A stretch of 64,000 nucleotides of DNA from Macrophomina tecta (taxonomy: Eukaryota > Ascomycota > Dothideomycetes > Botryosphaeriales > Botryosphaeriaceae): the NCBI GenBank assembly GCA_024180945.1, contig JAKSGN010000026.1, positions 1-64,000 of the forward strand. The letters are read 5' to 3'. Below, one piece after another: positions 20,650 through 31,099 of the stretch; positions within the stretch are counted from its first letter, which is position 1; the number at the start of each line of letters is the position of its first letter. Below the pieces are notes generated by a model. The model was not told the origin of the DNA, searched no databases, and saw nothing but the letters and a program-made list of their open reading frames with translations. The translations under genes were made by a program, and so were the position numbers.

Positions 20650-21264
20650 CTGATCTCAATTTCCATCACGATCGCCAGGCTGTATGTGGCATCGAGGGCC
20701 ATCTGCTGCCGTCACAACCGTAGCTATGCCAATGTCACCTCTTAGAAAGCCTATCTCGTCCATATTATAGATATCGTCATCTTGGATGCCATGCTTGTTC
20801 GCCACATTCTTGAGGAGCCGAAAATGCTCACTAATCACCTCAGGATCCTCCTGTTTTGCTCTTTGATAGTCATATTTCTTGCTTTGTACAATTTACACTT
20901 CAGGAGTGCGTTTGACGTAGTTCTTAACCCAACATTTGCCGACCGGCGGCTTGCCCCGCAGTTAACGCAGCATATTGGCTGTGTCTTCGACCATCCACTT
21001 GCGAGGGGGATAACCGCGGGCAACAAGATCCAATATCCACTTAGTCAATGTCTGTTCTTCATCGTCGTCAAGGTTTCTGCCGTTTGCGACAGTTTCGGCG
21101 CGTGGAGGTCGACCTTAGAGGCGGTGCCGGAGCGTATCGTAGTTCACGCGATATATGCGCGACGCTTCCTTAATACTCGAGATTTGATTCCTTCTTAACG
21201 CGTTTATAGCACAGACAAGTCGTCCTTCTCGCTCTAAAGCTGTAGTCTTCGAACTTAGTAGCAT
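20650..21264 (-). pseudogene. Fot/pogo transposase, 5' fragment
   Basis: Read on the minus strand: an N-terminal helix-turn-helix (about LVCAINALRRNQISSIKEASRIYRVNYDTLRHRL), then the second DNA-binding region, then YNMDEIGFLRG with the first catalytic Asp of DDE_1 transposases. In-frame stops interrupt it at least three times, and it ends abruptly near 20650, losing the rest of the catalytic core. It is homologous to the neighbouring plus-strand copy at 21566. Confidence 0.75.
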
Positions 21265-21484
21265 AATGGTGGGGGTGTAGATGTTTAGTGGTTTGTCTTG
21301 GCACTCCCGAACGTTTCGCTTATCAACTACGTTACTCTTTATATTAATCTACCTTAGAGAAATGATAAAGATATAAATAGAACTATATCTTTATAACTAT
21401 CTACCTAATAAATACTCTTTTAAAAAGAAATAGGAAAAGACTAAAAAAATCTTTAGTATTTATATAAGATTTATAGATAACGTA
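21265..21484. other. AT-rich stretch between two Fot remnants
   Basis: Very AT-rich and TA-rich, with no gene. The base bias contrasts with the GC-rich coding neighbours and fits RIP-decayed repeat DNA. Confidence 0.5.
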
Positions 21485-22625
21485 ACGTATCCCACAAGCG
21501 AGCGGACCACCCAAGCGAGCGGACCACCCCATCAACAAAACGCGTCACCTTAGCTTCTATCAACCATGCAACAACCAAACCACGCGCAATCTCCCTTATA
21601 TGAATCTCGTCTATTCTTAGCAAAGCAGGCTATCGATCAAGGCAGAATTCTGAGTAATCGGGGCGCTGCGGAGACGTACCACGTCAATCGAATGACTCTT
21701 AAGCGACGACGCGACGGGACCCATTCACGACGCGATTGCACGCCCAATTCGCGAAAGCTTACCGATCCCGAGGAGTCTGTGATTGTTCAACGCATTCTCG
21801 ACCTAGATTCGCGAGGATGTCCGCCGCGGTTGAGTGCTGTTGAAGATATGGCAAATAAGCTACTCACTGACCGCGCCGGATGTACCGTTGGCAAGAACTA
21901 GCCCTCCAACATCGTGAAACGGACTCCCGGGCTTAAAACGCCTCTGAATCGCAAGTACGACTACCAGCGAGCGAAATGCGAGGACTTAGAGCTCATCGCG
22001 CAATGGTTCGAGCTCGTCCGGAACACTATCGCGAAGTACAGGATCGTAGACGGAGACACGTACAACTTCGACGAAGCCGGCTTTCTTATGGACATAATCG
22101 CAGCTAGAATGGTTGTTACAGCATCGGAGCAATGTACTCGATTAAAGACTGTTTAGTCAGGCAATCGTGAATGGGTTACGGTAATGATGGCGCATTCGGC
22201 TGTCCTTTTGCAGGCGGAAGCCGCGAATCTTTAAAGGGCAAACGAGGCCGCAACGAGACGCAAGAAGCGGCAAAAAAAAAAAAAAAAAAAAAAAGGCGGA
22301 TTTAGAAGTGCGGGACGCTAACGATTCAAGCTGGGCAGGATTTGGTCGATGAAAATGCGGTTAACCAGCAGATTTTGACGGAAACGCGCGAAGGTGGTGC
22401 GCAATCGGATGGGCCTGCGACGAAGCGACGGCGATGTGGGCAATGCGGTGAGCCTGGTCACAACTCTCGCACATGTCAGGAAGATGCGCAAACTACTATA
22501 GAATAGGCTCTCTATTATAGATAGTTAATTATCCAAGGCGTTGTGGAGTTATTCGTACTTAAAGCGATTGAGCTTTGATGGGGTGGTCCGCTCGCTTGGG
22601 TGGTCCGCTCGCTTGTGGGATACGT
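21485..22625 (+). mobile_element. Complete but internally deleted Fot/pogo element
   Basis: Perfect 51-bp terminal inverted repeats (21485-21535 and 22575-22625) start ACGTATCCCACAAGCG. Each contains the 17-mer AAGCGAGCGGACCACCC twice in tandem. TA dinucleotides flank both tips (21483-21484 and 22626-22627), the normal Tc1/pogo duplication. The 1141-bp body has lost most of the catalytic core but keeps both coding ends. Inside is a run of about 23 A (22274-22296). Confidence 0.93.
21566..22505 (+). pseudogene. Fot/pogo transposase with deleted core
   Basis: ATG at 21566 opens an N-terminal helix-turn-helix, then the second HTH and YNFDEAGFLMDIIA with the first Asp. Two TAG codons fall where the family has Trp (GKN-stop-PSN) and Gln (KTV-stop-SGNREWVT), i.e. 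G-to-A and C-to-T changes. After VTVMMAH the second and third catalytic Asp are missing. The frame resumes with a lysine-rich linker and a CCHC knuckle CGQCGEPGHNSRTC, the normal C-terminus. It could only be moved in trans. Confidence 0.85.
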
Positions 22626-22627
22626 TA

Positions 22628-24008
22628 GTGAATTATTTTCTTTTAACTACTTACTAAGCCTTAGCGCTTTATAATAAAGTTTAAATAGCATAGTTTAAGA
22701 AAAATAAAGGTCTAGTAGTAGCGATCCACTTAAAACTTTTAAGGCGTTAGTGAGGTATGCATATGTGGCCGTGATCCGCCCTATAGATGGGGCCGGACTT
22801 GGACGAGACTTCTGATGGGCTGTTTCCGGGGATGCGGCATTTCCTGTCAGAACTCTCCTCCTAAAATGTTAAAGCCAAAAGATTGGTCAGCAAGGCATTT
22901 GCCGATCATGTTCCCCAGACAGCTCTCTGCCCACCCGCCCATGGATGGACCGGGGCGACGCGCATTGCGCCCTCAAGCGTAGGTGCGCTCCCCGATAGAG
23001 CAATCCTCCCGACTCCCCGGATGGCTTGCATGGCGCTTTACATGGGTTCCGCAAATCAGACCCGGCACAACGGATTCAGTGCTCTAGCTACTCGGTCCCC
23101 TTTCCCAGCAAATTAGAGCAGTTATATCTGGTTATGGATAAACTTGCCACACAACAGGTTCAGGTGCAGCATTGCAGTACCAGCACCAGAACCGTGGGTA
23201 ATTTCCCCTATCGGTTACAGCTGAAAACAGAATGGAAATTCCCGACGCCTCATTTGACTCAGCTTCGTGGGTTTCAAAATATTACACAAGCTGTAAAGAA
23301 GCAGGCGCTGCTGGGCCCATATACTTTAGACTCTAAGGACAGTTGAGGCATGTGCCTGAGCTAACGAGATAGCACTTTCTTCAGCGGTCTGATACCGTAT
23401 TGGTTGAGGGATACACGAATAAATGGACATCGTATATGTCAATTTCCCTCGCAGATTCTCTCCACGTTAAGTGAGACAGTCTTGGCTACCATTATGCTTG
23501 CTCTCTGATGCTATTCGCAGAAACTGGTATCTTGAATGCCACTCGGAGTTTCCCATGCGCCACACAATTTCCTCGGCCGAATCGGGAGCATAGCCGCGAA
23601 TCATCTAGGAGGCAGCGGCAACGCCACTTGCTATGTGCGAAGCGCCGCAGAAGCAACACGCTTCGTGGGAAATCCACCCCAATGAGCTCCGAGGCTCCTG
23701 CTGGGAATCTTTGGGCAAATATGAGATGGGCGCTGCCACATTTTCTCCACACCTGCTGACGATCGCTACCTTCGCGGCTTAACCCGTCCTACGTCGAATT
23801 GCACAAGTCGCGAACGCGCCACTACCAATCCCCCGGAGAACCTAAATCATCAATCAAATGCTTATACGGAGGTTCCTACTAAAAGTACTGTTCATGCCCT
23901 TGCTGTCGCACACCGCCTCTTCACACCGCCTTGCGTGAAGACATATATTCCTCCACCGTTCGCTTCGCACGCTGCCAGCCAGCTGCACACGCTGTTAGCC
24001 AGCCCAAT
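22628..24008. other. Anonymous stretch, no supported gene
   Basis: The first 130 bp are AT-rich. From about 22760 the base composition is normal and several frames stay open for 60-120 codons, but none shows a domain, intron or family resemblance I can name. Confidence 0.4.
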
Positions 24009-25330
24009 ATGCCGTACCTTGATATTGCGACGCGCGCACAAACTGTCACTCTTAAGCACAATCGTTTTTCTAACAACATTATCAAGCAGCAGACTGGTGT
24101 TCCCACCTAAACCGCGAACCGCCTGTACGCAACAGCCAAAGCCCGTGGCTGGCAGCCTGAGAATAATGAACCTCTGCTCGACGAATATCTTGCTAGTAAG
24201 CCTAAGTCAGGCCGCCCCTCTAGGCGCATAAACTCGGCTAAGGAGAAGGTGGTAGAGGCTATTGGGAAGAACCGCAATAGTAGAAAAAAGACCTGCTAGA
24301 TTACCGCAGATAAGGTGGGAGATATCCTTACTATAACCGTATAGCGTATTCTTAAGAGCCTCTATATAAATAAGACGAAGTTCACGCGCAAGCCGGGCCT
24401 TAGCTAATAGGAAAAGGCAGCACGGCTTGCCTTTGCTTAGGCACATACATATTAGACATTAAAGGATAGAAGAACGTTATCTAGTCGGATAAGACGAGCG
24501 TCGTACTCGGCCATCGACGTGGTAAGCACCGTGTGTGGCGTACTATAGATAAATGCTCCCTACCCAGCTACGTTCGGCCACGGTAGAAGTCGGCCTTGGA
24601 GTTTAGGTTGCTTCTTATACGATAAGAAGGGCCCCTCCCACGTATAGAAGGGAGAGACTACCGAAGAGAAAAAGAAGGCACAGAATATCTTAGCTAAGAT
24701 TAACGCACGGCTTATGCCAGAGGCGAGGCAGAGGTAAGAGCTAGAGACGCTATAAGCCGTATAGGCCTCTACAACCGCCTAGGCCGCAAGCCACAATAGA
24801 GATTCACATAGAAGACTAGTGCCCTTATGCGTAACGAGAAGAATAAGGGCGGTATTAACTAGTAGCATTATTAGCAGGTAGTTCTCATTCCAAAGCTCCT
24901 TCTTATTTACTAAGAGATATATGGAGGACCGTCCTAATACGGTTATTCAAGAGGATCTTGCGCCTACTTATACGCACGAGTGTTAAAAGCAGGCGCACTC
25001 TATACACGAGGTATAGCGGCTCTTTTAGCTAGGCAACTCGCCTGACCTAAATAAGAATAAACCGTGCTAGTAGTAAATAAAAGTGGAGAACAACGAGAAG
25101 GGAGCTCCTTAGAATATAAAGACAGCAGAGGAACTCTAGGTAAAGAAGTAGGAGAAGCTTCCGTAGGAGCGTATTTAGCGCTAGATTAAGCGTATCATAA
25201 GGTGTATTCAAGAGGTAATTAGGTTAAGAGGGCGGCAACGAGTACGAGGAGGGCGTTATAGATATATATACACGTAGAAAGCGTAGAAGAGGACGCCCTG
25301 GGTGAAGAAGGAACCGCAGGACGTATACGA
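24009..25330 (+). pseudogene. Tc1/mariner transposase, heavily RIP-decayed
   Basis: Starting at ATG 24009 (MPYLDIATRAQTV) the frame reads through an N-terminal helix-turn-helix region (SNNIIKQQTGVPT ... KSGRPSRRI). The transposase body is broken by dozens of TAG codons and ends with the Tc1-type signature NSPDLNKNKPC. Most stops sit where CAG or TGG is expected, so the loss is by transitions rather than indels. No intact catalytic frame remains and I could not delimit the terminal repeats. Confidence 0.7.
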
Positions 25331-25667
25331 GCTATCCTAAATGTAGAAAACACCATGTACTCGCCTATCCAGGATTCTGCCGGCAGAATATGAGCGTGCG
25401 CGATTTATTGACTGCCCTGGGCACCCCTGCAGGCACGGGCATGAACAGTACTTTAGTAGGAACCTCCGTATTGACAATCGTATGGATCTCTTCGCTTGCT
25501 CCGCCACGAAACGCAATATCCGGAAGTGTCGCCATGTGCCCGTCATTGCTGATAGATATAAGCACTACATCAAAAGTCGTACTTGTCGCACAGTACGAAA
25601 CCCAACCGTCACTAAGTTTTCAAGTTATCTCAAATCACAACCCAGACCCTTTACTGTTTCGCACAGT

Positions 25668-26679
25668 ATGGAGGCGAATCAACAGCCCCCGCCCGGAGGT
25701 AACACCAGCAACGCTACCCCAGGCCTTATTGGCGTGTCATTTTTGTTTGCGATAGGGCTCTTTGTCTACGGTGTCCGTATTTACACTCGATCTCGCCCCA
25801 TTGTCAAGCTGGCCGCCCCGGATTATCTCGTCTCAGCGAGCCTGGCAAGTACCTACAGTGCAGATCTTACGCGGAGCTACACTCATATGGATTAAAGTTT
25901 TGCGAACTCATCGGACTATCCATCCTGCTAGCAACGATTAACCTTGGTGTCTCAAATTACGACTATTATATCTCGCAATCTACTCGAAGCAAAATCCTGG
26001 AATTACTTATCGTTATGGGGTTGTTGTGCTTTTGGGCTTCTTCACTCGCGAGGATGTCCATAGGAAGTATGCTCCTTAGCTTCCCAATATCCAGCCCTTG
26101 GAGGGTGACACTTTGGGTCCTACTTGTTATCCAGATTGCTATGCCAATTGGAGCTACCATCTTTACTCTACTTCGTTGCCGCCCCATACGTGCCTTATGG
26201 GAACAAGTGTCCGATTCGGTTTGCTGGTCCACCCGAACGTCACAAAGCTACGACTATACATATGCAGGTTCGTTTCTATTTAATATCTTAGACTAGGAAG
26301 TCACTAACTTACGGAAGTGATGGGCGTACTAAGCGATCTTGTGTTCACAATTCTGCCCGTACATCTGTTCTGGTCCATGCGCCGGCCAATCATGGAGCGT
26401 GTACTAGTCACCGTGCTGATGGGCTTCGGAACCATTACGGCTATGGCCGGAGGAATGAAAATCTACCATATAAGCGATTGGGACCCTCGCTACGCTATTC
26501 TCCGGGACTGGGTGCCACTACTCTGGTGGTATAGAGTGGAAGAGATAGGACTCATCATTGCAGCTTGCACGCCATTTCTCAAGCCGCTTATCGAGCGTGT
26601 ACTACGTCGCTTTGTCACTTCGCAGTTTCATTTTCGAACCATCGAGCTAAACACGATTCGCTCTGATGGGGAATGTTAG
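25668..26679 (+). pseudogene. Fungal rhodopsin-like (SAT4 family) membrane protein, probably decayed
   Basis: Opens at ATG 25668 (MEANQQPPPGGN) with a first helix GVSFLFAIGLFVYGVRIYTR. It continues in other frames with helices around LIGLSILLATINLG, LLIVMGLLCFWASSLARMSIGSML and VTLWVLLVIQIAMPIGATIFTLL, then a cysteine-containing loop and LSDLVFTILPVHLFW, IKACTP-like final segments and a short tail. One intron is clear: 26268-26317 (GTTCGT ... CACTAAC ... AAG) joins TYA to VMGVLSD. The junction near 25845-25895 needs a frame change for which I found no good intron, so it may be a frameshift. Members are plasma-membrane proteins of fungi, often of unknown ligand. Confidence 0.55.
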
Positions 26680-26699
26680 AATATCAGGCCACTGGCCCG

Positions 26700-27272
26700 C
26701 GCTGAAATTAGGCGGCGTCGTACTTTTTCCAGTTCGACAGGGAAGTATGCCAAAGGTGTAACGACGGGCCTTTACCTCTAAGTATCCAAATACCAAAGAG
26801 GGAGAAAACCTAACACTAATATTAGGAGAATGCGCACCCGATTCTCGTCACGGAAATTTTAAATTTGCTTCTATTAGCCAAATCCACACTAGCCTTACAA
26901 CTACAACAGTGAAGTAATGTTACGGCGCAGCCTCCACAGTAGAGATAAGGAAAGTCAGAAAGGAAGGAAATCGGAAAGAATTAGGCAGGGAGAGTTACTA
27001 CGTAACTATAAGCACGTAACTAACTTACCTAACCTACCTATCGCCCACGAGAGCCCGGGCGATATAGGGCCACTATCGCCTATAAAAACCACGGCGATAG
27101 ATAGCTATACTAGATTATATATACTTTCTTTCTTATATATTTTTGGAATAGCGGTTTCACGAGCGTTATAACTATACTAGTTAGCTTCACAAGTGTCTCA
27201 GTAGTATAGCTAGCGTTAGTAGCACGGATATAAGAGGGCACCCCCTCTTATTCTTGTCTATCACCGAGAATC
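26700..27272. other. AT-rich intergenic stretch
   Basis: No gene or domain recognised. The second half (26820-27230) is rich in TA and short direct repeats of the TTAGC/ACTAGTT type, like decayed repeat DNA. Confidence 0.4.
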
Positions 27273-28600
27273 TCATTTTTCCACCAAGTTCAACACTTTC
27301 CCTCTTTTCCGCTTTTTCTTCTCTTCCACAAGCGCTGCACGCAACCCAGTATTCTCATGCTGAAGAATTTCATTCTGAATTGCGAGTTTCCCACACGCTC
27401 GGATAATTTCTTCCATTTTGGCTGTGTGCATGGCTTGTTTCTTGTGGAGTTCTTTGGCCAGCCGGCGGACTCCTCTCACCGAACCAGGCGTCTTCCTCTT
27501 CACATCGTTGTCGCTATTTTCCGGAGACGGAGTATTCGTCTTTACGGAGTTTACGACCTTTTCAGACTCCAGAGGGAAGATTCCAGGGCCGGAAAATGCT
27601 GATTTGATGTTCGAAACGGTGACGGAACGCTCCCAAGCGGCTGCAAAAAGCCGCCAGAAGCTTCGTTTCGTCAGGCGAGAGAATCCATAGCTCGATTGAA
27701 TTAACTGATGGCGCATGGTCCTGCGAGCCTCAAAATGGGAGCCAGTTCGCGAAACTGACGGTGGAAAAACTGGTTGTTCTCCTAGCTAATGAGTGGCATT
27801 AGTTATAGATATCTGACACTATAACCGAGGCAAACAAAAAGCTTAAACAGATCAGGCAGTAAGGCGTTGATCAGCCAACGATTGGGCTCATGTTCCATCA
27901 TTAACTCATCAATCTCCTGTGAGTACGCATGCGCAAGAGGCGAGAAGATACCAACGTCAAGTAGCTGCAGGCGGTGGGTCGAATGCGGAGGTAAAACCGC
28001 CAGTAGAATCCCGTTCTTGTCGCAATAGTCAATAAATCGGAGGTTTACGTGACTCGAATGACCATCGACGAGTAACAGACGCCTCGAATTGCGCGCTTTC
28101 TCCTTTGTATGTCGGTCAAATATCTCAAGCCATTTTATCCCGAGATCCTCGTTTCTCCACCCTTTTTCTGAAGTTGCGAAGTATGCATGGTCAGATGAGT
28201 GATCAAAATCCTCTAACCAAGTGTCTTGAAGATCTCCGGAGGTTCCTTGGTAGATGAGAGCCGGTGGAATGGCCGTTCCGTCTGCGCATATACAAGCAAG
28301 TAGAGAGATAAATTCCCGGCTGCCGTCCTGACTTGCACCGATGATTTTTTTGACTCTTGAGTTGTGCGATCCCGACAATGCGCTTCGTGGAATGGCAGAG
28401 GCCGAGAAGAAAGCCTTTCTCATCGAAATTGTGGATGTTGTGCGACTTTATGTGGTATTTCTCCACCTTTTGCTTCAACTTTTAAGCAGTAAGTAATAGA
28501 ATATAGTGAAAGCCTCCAAGACCTCACATTGGCGTAGAAGTGCTTAAAATAAGCAGAATTATCAGCGACTTGACGCGTCTAGTCGATTGCGCGAAGATAG
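27273..28600 (-). pseudogene. Fot/pogo (DDE_1) transposase, frameshifted
   Basis: Pieces in order on the minus strand: KSHNIHNFDEKGFLLG (first catalytic Asp, about 28440), LLLVDGHSSHVNLRFIDYC (second Asp), LPPHSTHRLQLLDVGIFSPL (third Asp), then after a break AFSGPGIFPL and a charged coiled-coil tail ending at 27273. The three parts lie in different frames or are separated by stops (near 28420 and 27720-27800). Traces of the region before the core (AYFKHFYANV) are seen up to about 28600, but the N-terminal DNA-binding domains are absent. Confidence 0.75.
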
Positions 28601-28639
28601 AGGCTTTTAATCTTGTTTTGGTGCCGCTTGCAGAATGTG

Positions 28640-28757
28640 GCCCCTGTTATGGAATGCGGAGAAAGAAGATAGTTAATTGTCTCGGTGACGCGCCTGGGGC
28701 TGGTTTTATAGCCCCTGTGGCTGCCTGGGCACGTGCTTGAGCACGTGCCTGGCCTGG
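28640..28757 (-). promoter_or_regulatory. LTR-like block with TATA box
   Basis: On the minus strand: CAGGCACGTGCTCAAGCACG, a CAGGCAGCCACAGGGG spacer, the TATA box GGCTATAAAACC, then a CATTCCATAACA end. The paired CACGTGC motifs upstream of a TATA box recall the block at 12732. It lies between the decayed Fot gene and the LINE 5' end. LTR identity is inferred only from layout. Confidence 0.35.
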
Positions 28758-28915
28758 TATTCACCCTTTGCTATCTATTTACCTAAAGAAAACAACCACC
28801 TGCAGCGAGAACGAATTCTTGGAATTACGCATCACAACCACGCGCAATCGCTCTGCAACGCGTACTAAGCCGCTCTACTGGCAATCCGGTATCGCCCAAT
28901 ACCGGATTGTCATCT

Positions 28916-30451
28916 ATGGCGGTCACCGACGCCTTGCGACCGGGCGATAACCCCCTTTCGCTCTACGAGCACGCCGCACAGCTTAGGACCCAGGCAAAGC
29001 AGCTTCTTGACGATGCAGGCGACCACAGACGCAGCTTCCGCTATCACACCATCGCTCCGCTGATCAAAAGCGCCATCGAGTTGTGCGACAAAGCCCTCAG
29101 TCAGCCGACGCCGGCCGAGCTGAAGGCAGTTGTGCACTCAGTCCTCCAGACTGCGAACGACATCAAGAAGGACACAAGCGCCATCAAGCGTACCACTGAC
29201 TCCATCAATACAGCCGACTCCCAAATCCAACGGACCGCGCAGCAGAGCCCCATGACCTGGGCTCGAGTAGCAGCGATGCGAACGACAGCAACAGCGACAG
29301 CACAGATGCAGCCCAACCTCTCGCCAAGCCCGAATGACAGGTGTCGCGAATTAGTGATCAAGCTTACGGACCCGCAGATGATCAGCCACCTCCGCTCGCA
29401 GCCCCCGACCCACCTCAAAGAACGCATTAATCGTGCCCTGAAGTCGCAGCCGGACCCCGGGGTGAACAAGATCCAGGTAGTCGCGGCGAAGCAGCTTCGA
29501 AGCGGGGATATTGCGGCATACACAAGGAACCAACAAGAGAAGGAGATACTGCAGGAAAGCGCACACAGTTGGGTGCAGACGTTTGGAGGCACAGCGCGAA
29601 TCGTGACACAGACGTACGGTGTCATCATGCACGGCGTACATACCAAGTCAATAGACCTCTCAGATATGGAAAATGCCATCAAACTGCTCCAAGCGGAGAA
29701 CAAGCCGCTACTCCCCAATGCTGAGATTAGATACGTAGGCTGGCTAACCAAGGCTTCCACCAACAAGAAGGCGTCGTCGCTAGTGGTGGAGTTTAGCAGG
29801 GCGGAGGACGCTAACGCAGCAATCACGGGCGGGATGGTGTGGCAAGCGGAGATGCTCTCGTGCGAGCTCTACGACCGGACGTGCAAAGTCAAGCAGTGCT
29901 TCAACTGCCAAAAGTACGGTCACATAGGAACCCAATGTCAAGCACCGCAAGCCTGTGGCTACTGCGCAGGCCAACACAGCTCCAAGGACTGCAGCCAGAA
30001 GGAGGACCCGGGCGCGGAGCGCAGGTGCGCTGCATGTAAGCGCTCTCACACGGCGTGGAGCGCGGCCTGTCCAGAGAAAGAGAAAGAGAAGGAGAGGGTT
30101 GAACGAGCTAAGGCCATGAGGCCATTTCTTCACCCGGAAAACATCAGCAAGAGACCACCAGCACTGACGCAAGCACCAACACGGACAACTCAACCCGCTG
30201 AACAGACAAATCAAACGTCAGCGGTCCCGGCGGAACGCCCGACCAGGAAGCGCGGAAGACCGAGGTCACTGCACGCCGAACCCGAAGGTACTGTGCTGAG
30301 GGGAGAACGGCAAGAAGAGATCGATAGCCTGATCAGAGCAAGCCAGCAGCTCCGGGAGGAGGCGCTGGCCATGTCAGGCAGGCAAATCGCAAATACTCAG
30401 CAGCCAAACACACAGCCACTTAGCAACGAGATCACAATGCTCGATGACTAA
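28916..30451 (+). CDS. LINE family 1 ORF1 (gag-like zinc-knuckle protein), intact
   Basis: 511 residues from ATG 28916 (MAVTDALRPGDN). The middle part (about 140-340) would be the RNA-binding fold. Three zinc knuckles follow around residues 345-405: CFNCQKYGHIGTQC, CGYCAGQHSSKDC and CAACKRSHTAWSAAC. The C-terminus has an AT-hook-like RKRGRPR. It differs from the 40.3-kb copy by only about 5% of residues and has no stop. The stop TAA overlaps the ORF2 start in ATGACTAA. It should coat LINE RNA and could act in trans. Confidence 0.85.
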   Translation: MAVTDALRPGDNPLSLYEHAAQLRTQAKQLLDDAGDHRRSFRYHTIAPLIKSAIELCDKALSQPTPAELKAVVHSVLQTANDIKKDTSAIKRTTDSINTADSQIQRTAQQSPMTWARVAAMRTTATATAQMQPNLSPSPNDRCRELVIKLTDPQMISHLRSQPPTHLKERINRALKSQPDPGVNKIQVVAAKQLRSGDIAAYTRNQQEKEILQESAHSWVQTFGGTARIVTQTYGVIMHGVHTKSIDLSDMENAIKLLQAENKPLLPNAEIRYVGWLTKASTNKKASSLVVEFSRAEDANAAITGGMVWQAEMLSCELYDRTCKVKQCFNCQKYGHIGTQCQAPQACGYCAGQHSSKDCSQKEDPGAERRCAACKRSHTAWSAACPEKEKEKERVERAKAMRPFLHPENISKRPPALTQAPTRTTQPAEQTNQTSAVPAERPTRKRGRPRSLHAEPEGTVLRGERQEEIDSLIRASQQLREEALAMSGRQIANTQQPNTQPLSNEITMLDD

Positions 30452-30866
30452 GGGCAGGCAGCTTTCCATCTTGCAGTACAATGTTATGAGATCCAGGACC
30501 AAAGTGATGGCGCCCCTGTTTCGGGACCGACGAACGCGCGAGTTCGACATCATCGCCATCCAGGAGCCGTGGGAGAACCCCTTCCACTTCCTCCACCTAC
30601 GGCAGGTGCCGGGCGTGGCGTCGGGCGAGTGCGACTGTGGGCGTGGACTGCAGACAGTCAGCCACGTGCTGTACTCGTGTAGCAAGTTCGACGAGCTAAG
30701 GCTCACCTTTCGCAAGCCGGACGACAAGGGGCGGAGAAGCCGGACGACGGACCTGAGGAAGTTGCTGAGCCAGCGCAGCACAGCCATAGCAGCAGCAAAG
30801 TTCATGATGGCAACAAAGCTCCTCGGGCAATTTGGAGCGACATCACACTCACAGCATGAAGCTTGA
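30444..30866 (+). pseudogene. LINE family 1 ORF2, endonuclease start fused to C-terminus
   Basis: Starts at ATG 30444, eight bases before the end of ORF1. Residues 1-45 (MTKGRQLSILQYNVM ... FDIIAIQEPWENPF) are the start of the AP-endonuclease domain with the QEPW motif. They run in frame into LRQVPGVASGECDCGRGLQT, the Cys/His domain (CDC-x14-H-x4-C) at the C-terminus of Tad ORF2. Catalytic residues of endonuclease and reverse transcriptase are gone. The open frame of 140 residues is a deletion product. Confidence 0.8.
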
Positions 30867-31074
30867 CACTGGAGGAAGACGGGATAGTTTATGGAGACTG
30901 TTGGCGTTGCGGGAAGACTGTAGCGCCAAGAGACATGTAAATAGAGGCATGCAAAGTAGGTACAGAGCAGGCCGGACTCCGCCGCCTCGATTAGGCTCAA
31001 GCGGGCCTAGCGGGCGCAGTGGAGCCGGCCGCATGCCGCATAGCTGCCTTCGGCGGCTGGGACGGACTATGAAT

Positions 31075-31094
31075 TCATCATCATCATCATCATC
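31075..31094 (+). repeat. TCA-triplet tail of LINE family 1
   Basis: Simple repeat that ends the 3' leader. Downstream, (AAAT)n occurs at 31277-31296. Confidence 0.75.
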
Positions 31095-31099
31095 TTCCC

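Larger units (their letters stand above)
28790..31094 (+). mobile_element. Tad-like LINE family 1, ORF1-only (internally deleted) copy
   Basis: Begins at the same base as the minus-strand copy at 40440 (AACAACCACCTGCAGCG) and ends in GACGGACTATGAATTC plus a TCA-triplet tail (31075-31094). It has an intact ORF1, then an ORF2 in which the first 45 or so endonuclease residues are joined to the last 95 residues of the protein. The catalytic core (about 3 kb) is missing. Both ends being present, this is a non-autonomous element rather than a 5'-truncated one. Confidence 0.85.

Noticed and set aside
22274..22296. Poly-A run as a LINE or SINE tail
   Set aside because: It lies inside the Fot element between coding pieces, with matched tips outside; it is slippage in a Lys-rich linker.
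28790..31094. 5'-truncated LINE copies
   Set aside because: All three family 1 copies begin at the same base, so this is the true 5' end; the losses are internal or at the 3' side.
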